A stretch of DNA of 11,359 bases, taken from positions 1 to 11,359 of the forward strand of contig CANLFK010000068.1 of NCBI GenBank assembly GCA_947489925.1. Direction: 5' to 3'. Origin of the DNA: Candidatus Caenarcanales bacterium (GTDB taxonomy: Bacteria; Cyanobacteriota; Vampirovibrionia; Caenarcaniphilales; Caenarcanaceae). The translations under genes and the position numbers were made by a program. The first letter of the stretch is position 1; each line of letters opens with the position of its first letter. A model generated the notes under the pieces. It was not told the origin of the DNA and did not search any database. It saw nothing but the letters and a program-made list of their open reading frames with translations. Shown piece after piece: positions 6,688 to 11,359 of this stretch.

Positions 6688-7518
6688 ATGAAAGTATTAT
6701 TAACGGGTTTAACTAGCTTTACTGGTGCATATATTGGCAAAGCTCTTTTGGAATATAATAATTTAAATAAATTTGAAGTATTTGCTCCCATTCGCTCAAG
6801 CAAAGAAGCTTATACTGGAATTAAATTAGAAAGATTAAACTTAGCAAAAAACATACATTTAATACCAAATCAAGATATTAGCCAAAATAGTTTTATTGAT
6901 TTAGTAAAAGAAATTAAACCCGATATTTTTATTAATCATGCTGGTTATATTGATAATTATCGTTCGGCAGACTTTGATTTTTTGAAGCATTTAGAAATTA
7001 ATTTGAAAAATATAAACCCTTTAATTCAGGCTCTGAAAGACAATAAATGTAAATTAATTATACATAGTGGTAGTGCTTTTGAACCAAATGGCGATTATAG
7101 CAAATACGGAGTTTCGCCATATGGTGTCGCAAAAAAAATGGTTTGGGATATGTTAGTTTTTTGGTGTCAAAAGTATAAAATGCCAGCCGCTAAAATTATA
7201 ATTCCTAATCCATATGGTCTTTTAGAAAATCAAGACAGGCTTTTAGCGGTTTTCAATCAAAAGCTAAAAAGAGAAGAAAATATTGATTTATACAATTCAG
7301 CGGAAATTAGAAATAATATTAAAGCCCAAGATTTAGCGGATTATTATCTAAAAGTGGCTTTATTAGCTTTGGGACAATTAGACGAAAATTATGTTTTGGA
7401 ATTAAAAGCCATTGGGCACATTGAAACTCAATTGAATTTTGTATTAAGAGCTTTGCAAGAACCTGAATATAACTTTGATTTGAATTATATAAAAAGATTT
7501 TTGAAAGTACACAATTAA
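6688..7518 (+). CDS. NAD(P)-dependent epimerase/dehydratase (extended SDR family)
   Basis: Members act in the cytoplasm on nucleotide sugars (epimerases, dehydratases, reductases). The Rossmann start is MKVLLTGLTSFTGAYIG: the usual TGxxGFIG is present with Ser in place of the middle Gly. NHAGY (83-87) takes the place of the NxAA strand. The catalytic pair is Y145 and K149 in SPYGVAKK, with the Ser in HSGSAFEP (126-133) as the third residue. PNPYG and EIRNNIKAQDLADYYLKVALLAL are typical of the substrate-binding half and of the 'R.fi.V.D.a.a' region of this family. At 276 residues it is somewhat short (often 300-340) but seems complete. The exact substrate cannot be read from sequence. Its place 20 bp after a flagellar rod gene suggests surface- or flagellin-sugar synthesis, which is inference only. 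Confidence 0.85.
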   Translation: MKVLLTGLTSFTGAYIGKALLEYNNLNKFEVFAPIRSSKEAYTGIKLERLNLAKNIHLIPNQDISQNSFIDLVKEIKPDIFINHAGYIDNYRSADFDFLKHLEINLKNINPLIQALKDNKCKLIIHSGSAFEPNGDYSKYGVSPYGVAKKMVWDMLVFWCQKYKMPAAKIIIPNPYGLLENQDRLLAVFNQKLKREENIDLYNSAEIRNNIKAQDLADYYLKVALLALGQLDENYVLELKAIGHIETQLNFVLRALQEPEYNFDLNYIKRFLKVHN

Positions 7519-7543
7519 AATCAGATAATTCCTAAAACTAATA

Positions 7544-7590
7544 ATTTCCAGCTTCAGCAAAGTAATCGACAATAGTTATAGTTCCTCCAG
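7544..7590 (-). pseudogene. Remnant of an RTX-protein 3' end (copy of 8793-8839)
   Basis: This 47-bp stretch matches 8793-8839, inside the C-terminal region of the large RTX-like gene, at 44 of 47 positions and in the same orientation. Translated on the reverse strand it gives AGGTITIVDYFAEAGN, against TGGTITIVDYFAEIGN in the intact gene. Reading the same frame outward, only about eight more residues are open: a TGA lies just upstream and a TAG follows AGNY. It therefore cannot encode a functional protein by itself. It is either debris of a second RTX-family gene or a fragment left by rearrangement around the transposase gene that separates the two copies. Confidence 0.8.
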
Positions 7591-7657
7591 CTAAAATTAA
7601 GCTCTCTCAAAGCGAAGATTCGTGTTAAAATAAAAATACTTAAGCTAAGAATTGACC

Positions 7658-8557
7658 ATGCAAGCAAAATATATTAATCCGTATACTGATTTTGGTTTTA
7701 AAAAACTATTTGGAGAAGAAGCCAGTAAACCTCTTCTGATGGAGTTCTTAAATTGTTTATTACCCGAAAATAATACTATTAAAAATTTGTCTTTTAAAAG
7801 TACTGAACAACTTGGACAAACCGAAGCAGACCGCAAAGCCATTTATGATATTTATTGCGAAAGTACAACTGGCGAAAAATTTATCGTTGAATTACAAAAA
7901 GCTAAACAAAACTATTTTATTGATCGTACAATTTATTATTCAACTTTCCCAATTAGAGAGCAAGCCCAAAAAGGCGAATGGGATTATAATTTAAAAGCGG
8001 TTTTTTGTATTGGAATTTTAGACTTTGCTTTTGATAAGCCAAAAACCAAGGAAAAAACTGTTATTCACCAAGTAAAACTTAAAAATCAAGAGAATAATAT
8101 TTTTTATGACAAATTAACTTATATTTATCTTGAAATGCCTCACTTTGAGCTAGAAGAGAAAGATTGTAAAACAAAATTAGAAAAGTTTTTGTATTTTTTA
8201 AAACACTTAGAAGATTTTGAAAATATACCTGAAATTTTTAAAGGAGAAATATTGTTTGAAAAAGCCTTTGAGAGAGCGGAAATTGCAAAGTTTAATCAAG
8301 CAGAGATACACAATTATGAAATGAGTTTAAAAGTATTTAGAGATTTAAAAAATACAATGGATTATGCTGTGGAAGAGGCTACTAGAATTGGCTTAGAAAA
8401 AGGAAAATTGGAAGGGAAATTGGAAGGGAAATTGGAAGGGAAATTGGAAGGGAAATTGGAAATAGCAAGAAATTTATTAGATATTTTAGATAATGAAACT
8501 ATTGCTTTGAAAACGGGCTTAAGTATTATTGAAATCAAGAAGTTGAGAGAAAGTTGA
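7658..8557 (+). CDS. PD-(D/E)XK nuclease family transposase (Rpn/PDDEXK_2 type)
   Basis: Proteins of this type have a PD-(D/E)XK endonuclease core and are linked to recombination (E. coli RpnA-E) or annotated as putative transposases. The 299-residue product starts MQAKYINPYTDFGFKKLFG, the family hallmark 'npytDfgFKkLFG'. Active-site residues are D64 in IYDIYCES and the E78-L79-Q80 of FIVELQKAKQ, a D...ExQ variant usual for the family. The middle (~90-230) is the conserved helical part (YYSTFPIREQAQKGEW). The C-terminus carries five GKLE repeats and then a short helical tail. ATG 7658 is preferred; a TTG at 7652 is in the same frame. The gene lies between an RTX remnant (upstream) and an inverted-repeat element (10 bp downstream), so it may be part of a mobile unit. 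All core residues are present and the frame is intact. Confidence 0.9.
   Translation: MQAKYINPYTDFGFKKLFGEEASKPLLMEFLNCLLPENNTIKNLSFKSTEQLGQTEADRKAIYDIYCESTTGEKFIVELQKAKQNYFIDRTIYYSTFPIREQAQKGEWDYNLKAVFCIGILDFAFDKPKTKEKTVIHQVKLKNQENNIFYDKLTYIYLEMPHFELEEKDCKTKLEKFLYFLKHLEDFENIPEIFKGEILFEKAFERAEIAKFNQAEIHNYEMSLKVFRDLKNTMDYAVEEATRIGLEKGKLEGKLEGKLEGKLEGKLEIARNLLDILDNETIALKTGLSIIEIKKLRES
8402..8461 (+). repeat. Five tandem 12-bp repeats encoding GKLE
   Basis: The unit GGGAAATTGGAA (first copy GGAAAATTGGAA) occurs five times without interruption inside the nuclease gene and encodes residues 249-268 as GKLE x5. Copies 2-5 are identical, which indicates recent slippage. Because the unit is a multiple of three, copy-number change alters the length of a charged helical segment without breaking the frame. 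Similar E-G-x-x repeats are common near the C-terminus of this protein family. Confidence 0.95.
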
Positions 8558-8566
8558 AGAATTATA

Positions 8567-8708
8567 GTCTGAATTTTGTCTGAAGCAGGATTTACAAGAT
8601 TAAAAGATTAACAGGATTCACGCTTGGAAAGCTTTAATCTTTATCTGAAAAACTGTAAATGAAATATCTGTGAAATCAGTGTTATCTGCGTTAATCTGTG
8701 ATTCAGAC
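8567..8708. repeat. ~142-bp imperfect inverted-repeat intergenic element
   Basis: The ends are perfect 8-bp inverted repeats: GTCTGAAT (8567-8574) and ATTCAGAC (8701-8708). A second GTCTGAA lies at 8579-8585. The left arm continues with short direct repeats of the AGGATTTAC / AGATTAA / AGGATTCAC type. The right arm, read on the other strand, gives the same style (CACAGATTAAC, GCAGATAAC, CTGATTTCACAG), so the whole is a loose long palindrome. From memory, strings of the 'CAGGATTTACAAGATTAA' and 'ATCTGCGTTAATCTGTG' type recur between genes in many unrelated bacteria; I cannot verify this here. The element starts 10 bp after the nuclease gene, and its right end overlaps the stop codon of the large RTX-like gene. 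Confidence 0.65.
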
Positions 8709-11359
8709 CCAACCATTAGCGGCTAAAGTGGTAACTGTTACATTTTGCGTATTCCAGAAATCAATAGCCTCAATATAACCAGTGCCAGCGATATTTCCAA
8801 TTTCAGCAAAGTAATCAACAATAGTTATAGTTCCTCCAGTCAAGGTAATTACCAAATTATCACCAACCGTGCCGCCTTCAATACGGGTGAAATAATCACC
8901 ATAAGCAAAGTCCATTAAATCAAGCCTGTCAGAACCGCCTGTATCATTAATTATATCATTGCCAAAAGCACCCCTAAACACATAAAAGTCATTGCCATTT
9001 GTATCAATAATACTTTCATTTGCAGTGCTTGAGACAAATACATCATTGCCAGTTGTGCCTATGTATTCAGAATTTATAGCTACTGAGACTGGAGTTGAAC
9101 TACTAGTATTAGTACCCCCATCTCCTAATTGTCCAACACTATCAGATCCCCAAGACCAAATAGTACCATCATTTTTTAAAGCATATCCATTATCCCCCCC
9201 CCCAGCAATTGAAGTAATGCCGGTTAAACCAGAGACTTGAACTGGAGTTGAACTATTAGTATCAGTGCCCCCATCTCCTAATTGTCCTTCAACATCAGAT
9301 CCCCAAGACCAAACAGTACCATCATTTTTTAAAGCATATCCACTATCCATACCCCCAGCAATTGAAGTAATGCCGGTTAAACCAGAGACTTGAACTGGAG
9401 TTGATCGATCTGTATTAGTGCCCCCATCTCCTAATTGTCCTTCAAAATCAGATCCCCAAGACCAAACAGTACCATCATTTCTCAGAGCATACCCTGTCAT
9501 CGCATTCGTACTCCCAGCAATTGAAGTAATGCCGGTTAAACCAGAGACTTGAACTGGAGTTGAACTACTAGTATTAGTGCCCCCATTTCCTAATTGTCCA
9601 ACACCATCAGATCCCCAAGACCAAACAGTACCATCATTTCTCAGAGCATATCCACTATACATACCCCCAGCAATTGAAGTAATGCCGGTTAAACCAGAGA
9701 CTTGAACTGGAGTTGAACTACTAGTATTAGTGCCCCCATCTCCTAATTGTCCTTCAAGATCAGATCCCCAAGACCAAACAGTACCATCATTTTTTAAAGC
9801 ATATCCATTATTCGACCCACCAGCAATTGAAGTAATGCCAGTTAAACCAGAGACTTGAACTGGAGTTGATCGATCTGTATTAGTGCCCCCATCTCCTAAT
9901 TGTCCTCGGCTATCAAATCCCCAAGACCAAACAGTACCATCATTTTTTAAAGCATATCCTGTAGCCCCACCCCCTGCAACTGAAGTAATGCTGGTTAAAC
10001 CAGAGACTTGAACTGGAGTTGAACTACTAGTATTAGTGCCCCCATCTCCTAATTGTCCAACACCATCAGATCCCCAAGACCAAACAGTACCATCACTTCT
10101 TACAGCATATCCATTATTCAGCCCCCCAGCAATTTTAATAAAACCAACATCATTAAGCAAAGTAGTAGTAATATTAAAAGTACTGTTAGCACTAGTTAAA
10201 GCTCCATCGCTAACATTTACAGAAAAACTGGCGGTTGCATTTTCAGAACCATTTTGTACAAAACTAACTTGCCCAGCCGTTAATTGGGCTTGCGTAAAAG
10301 TTATTGCATTAACCCAAGCACTGCCATTCCATGTTTGTAAAGTTACATTCGTAACCACTGAAGGATTATAAGTAAATGAACTTGAATCTGGGTCTGTTGC
10401 CGTAAGATCAGCGGTAGTCAAAATATATCTTCCGCTCTCATTAACGGTGGCATTTAAATCTCCAGCAATTATTGGAGTATCATTGACAGGTGTAACCGTA
10501 AAATTCATAGCCTGTGAAGCAATACTACCGCCAGCTCCATCACTTACGGTAAAATTAAATAAAGCACTTGTTGTTTCGCTTCCATTATGTGCATAGCGAA
10601 CTTGTGTAGCATTTATTTGTGCTTGCGTAAAAACATTGTCTGAAGTTGTCCAAGCACTTCCATTGTATTCTTGTAAGCTACCTTGGGTGATATTACTGGC
10701 TGTATAAGTTAAAGTACTGCTATCTATATCGCTGGCATTTAAGTCAGAACTTGTTAAAACATATGTAGCATTAACAGCTGTATTGTGTAGATTAGCCCCA
10801 TCTAAATATAAACTTGAGCCGGGAGTAGTATATATTTCATATCTTAAAGTTGCCGAGCTAGCTAATGAAAAATTCAATCTTATAGGCTGCCAGGTACCAT
10901 TTGCTGTAAAATTAACATTGCTAGCTGTATTAGTCGACAAATTCCATACTGCCAGAACGCCAGTACCAGTACCTTTTACCCAAAGTTCTGCATCATAACT
11001 ACCTGCTGGTTGTCCACCAAAATCTTGAAGAATGCTTCCTCCATTTACATTAGGTAAATATTCAACAGAAGAACCGTAAGGAGCGGTTACATCAAGTACT
11101 TTTTGGCCTATAGTTAAAGCATTTGAGCCGTTTCCAGGCAACCAACCAGTTAATCCATTTTCAAAAGAACCGTTATTTAATAAGTTATCTGCACCTTCAG
11201 TTAAAGTGGCGGCTTTGTCTCCACTAAAAGTTGGTGCATCATTAACAGGGGTAACCGTAAAGTTCATTGTCTGAGAGGCTAAATTATTAGTTCCATCTGA
11301 GACCGTGAAATTAAATAAAGCACTTGTTGTTTCGCTTCCATTATGTACATAACTTACTA
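8703..11359 (-). CDS. Large RCC1-repeat, cadherin/CSPG-like, RTX-type secreted protein (5' end beyond window)
   Basis: The frame is open to the window edge: 30 codons precede the ATG at 11267, so the start is outside and 884 residues are visible. In order they are: the end of one cadherin/CSPG-like repeat (VHNGSETTSALFNFTVSDG); a galactose-binding-like module at 10776-11186 (starts NLLNNGSFENGLTGW) set inside the next such repeat; two more cadherin/CSPG-like repeats with FTQAQ and VNDTP motifs; seven RCC1 units (9078-10112); and a C-terminal region (8706-9077) with GNDVF, GNDFYVF, GAFGNDIINDTGGSDRLDL and GGTITIVDYF motifs, like hemolysin-type calcium-binding proteins. Proteins with this architecture are usually exported by type I secretion via an uncleaved C-terminal signal and serve in adhesion or biofilm. 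The last codon and stop (GTC TGA) lie in the inverted-repeat element. A G10 tract in the coding strand could switch the protein off. No exporter genes are in the window. Confidence 0.88.
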   Translation of the reverse strand, partial: VSYVHNGSETTSALFNFTVSDGTNNLASQTMNFTVTPVNDAPTFSGDKAATLTEGADNLLNNGSFENGLTGWLPGNGSNALTIGQKVLDVTAPYGSSVEYLPNVNGGSILQDFGGQPAGSYDAELWVKGTGTGVLAVWNLSTNTASNVNFTANGTWQPIRLNFSLASSATLRYEIYTTPGSSLYLDGANLHNTAVNATYVLTSSDLNASDIDSSTLTYTASNITQGSLQEYNGSAWTTSDNVFTQAQINATQVRYAHNGSETTSALFNFTVSDGAGGSIASQAMNFTVTPVNDTPIIAGDLNATVNESGRYILTTADLTATDPDSSSFTYNPSVVTNVTLQTWNGSAWVNAITFTQAQLTAGQVSFVQNGSENATASFSVNVSDGALTSANSTFNITTTLLNDVGFIKIAGGLNNGYAVRSDGTVWSWGSDGVGQLGDGGTNTSSSTPVQVSGLTSITSVAGGGATGYALKNDGTVWSWGFDSRGQLGDGGTNTDRSTPVQVSGLTGITSIAGGSNNGYALKNDGTVWSWGSDLEGQLGDGGTNTSSSTPVQVSGLTGITSIAGGMYSGYALRNDGTVWSWGSDGVGQLGNGGTNTSSSTPVQVSGLTGITSIAGSTNAMTGYALRNDGTVWSWGSDFEGQLGDGGTNTDRSTPVQVSGLTGITSIAGGMDSGYALKNDGTVWSWGSDVEGQLGDGGTDTNSSTPVQVSGLTGITSIAGGGDNGYALKNDGTIWSWGSDSVGQLGDGGTNTSSSTPVSVAINSEYIGTTGNDVFVSSTANESIIDTNGNDFYVFRGAFGNDIINDTGGSDRLDLMDFAYGDYFTRIEGGTVGDNLVITLTGGTITIVDYFAEIGNIAGTGYIEAIDFWNTQNVTVTTLAANGWV
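9078..10112 (-). repeat. Seven near-identical RCC1 units, ~153 bp each
   Basis: Units start at GYA(L/V): 10112, 9959, 9806, 9653, 9494, 9341 and 9188, each read leftward. All are 51 residues except unit 4 (53) and the last, which is cut at STPVSVA. The shared core is NDGTVWSWGSD..GQLGDGGTNT..STPVQVSGLT and a GITSIAGG linker, the RCC1/regulator-of-chromosome-condensation pattern. Seven blades make one closed RCC1 beta-propeller. Near identity at DNA level shows recent duplication or ongoing gene conversion, and the array would be prone to copy-number change and assembly collapse. Confidence 0.93.
9194..9203 (-). repeat. Homopolymer G10 (coding strand) in the RTX-like gene
   Basis: Ten consecutive C on the + strand are ten G in the gene, encoding the Gly-rich linker AGGGDN between RCC1 units 6 and 7. 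The other linkers carry only short, interrupted G runs. With G10 the frame is open. With G11 the next codon is TAA. With G9 the reading is ATA ATG GAT ATG CTT TAA. It is the longest G/C run in an AT-rich window and a typical substrate for slipped-strand mispairing. Confidence 0.9.
10552..10590 (-). repeat. 39-bp exact direct repeat (second copy at 11308-11346)
   Basis: The two copies are identical over 39 bp and encode the same HNGSETTSALFNF segment of two successive cadherin/CSPG-like repeats. The surrounding sequence is also very similar (AxNFTVTPVND region). This indicates recent duplication or conversion of whole repeats about 756 bp apart. Confidence 0.9.

Noticed and set aside
9078..10112. 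Regular ~150-bp repeats as a possible CRISPR or satellite array
   Set aside because: The repeats are in frame, code for RCC1 motifs, and have no 20-40 bp unique spacers.
8992..10998. Several forward-strand frames of 70-111 codons
   Set aside because: They lie antisense within the RCC1/cadherin-like gene, repeat with its periodicity and lack independent coding character.

Overview
This is an AT-rich window from a Gram-negative bacterium. A flagellar rod-type protein, a Slt70-type murein transglycosylase, a PD-(D/E)XK 'transposase' gene and a giant RTX-like secreted protein, all with A/T-biased codons and almost no Shine-Dalgarno sequences, would suit a low-GC, possibly host-associated alphaproteobacterium (Rickettsiales/Holosporales-like). 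That placement is inference; no rRNA or tRNA gene is present to settle it.

Layout. 1-893 is poorly coding: one unrecognised 114-codon ORF, a small reverse-strand membrane-protein ORF (455-610), and what looks like a decayed 70-codon gene (671-883). 894-3113 encodes a membrane-anchored, TPR-containing lytic transglycosylase. Converging on it is a 393-codon reverse gene (3133-4314) with a Pro/Thr-rich linker and no signal peptide. 4548-5339 (reverse) is an OppF/DppF-type ABC ATPase without visible partner subunits. Divergent from it, 5389-7518 is a probable three-gene unit: a small membrane-anchored basic protein, an atypical FlgF/FlgG-family rod protein (1-bp gap), and an extended-SDR NAD-dependent epimerase/dehydratase (20-bp gap).

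The right third is accessory in character. A PD-(D/E)XK nuclease-family transposase gene (7658-8557), with five 12-bp tandem repeats, lies between two copies of RTX-protein 3' sequence: a 47-bp remnant at 7544-7590 and the C-terminal coding end of a large reverse-strand gene that runs off the right edge (8703-11359). A ~142-bp imperfect inverted-repeat element (8567-8708) separates the transposase gene from the large gene and supplies the large gene's stop codon. The large protein has cadherin/CSPG-like repeats, a nested galactose-binding-like module, seven near-identical RCC1 units (one full propeller) and a hemolysin-type C-terminal region typical of type I secretion substrates.

The most striking signal is a run of ten G on the coding strand of that gene, between RCC1 units 6 and 7. 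Gain of one G gives an immediate stop, and loss of one G gives a stop after five more codons. Either change would remove the last propeller blade and the presumed secretion signal, so the tract would act as an on/off contingency switch for a secreted surface protein.
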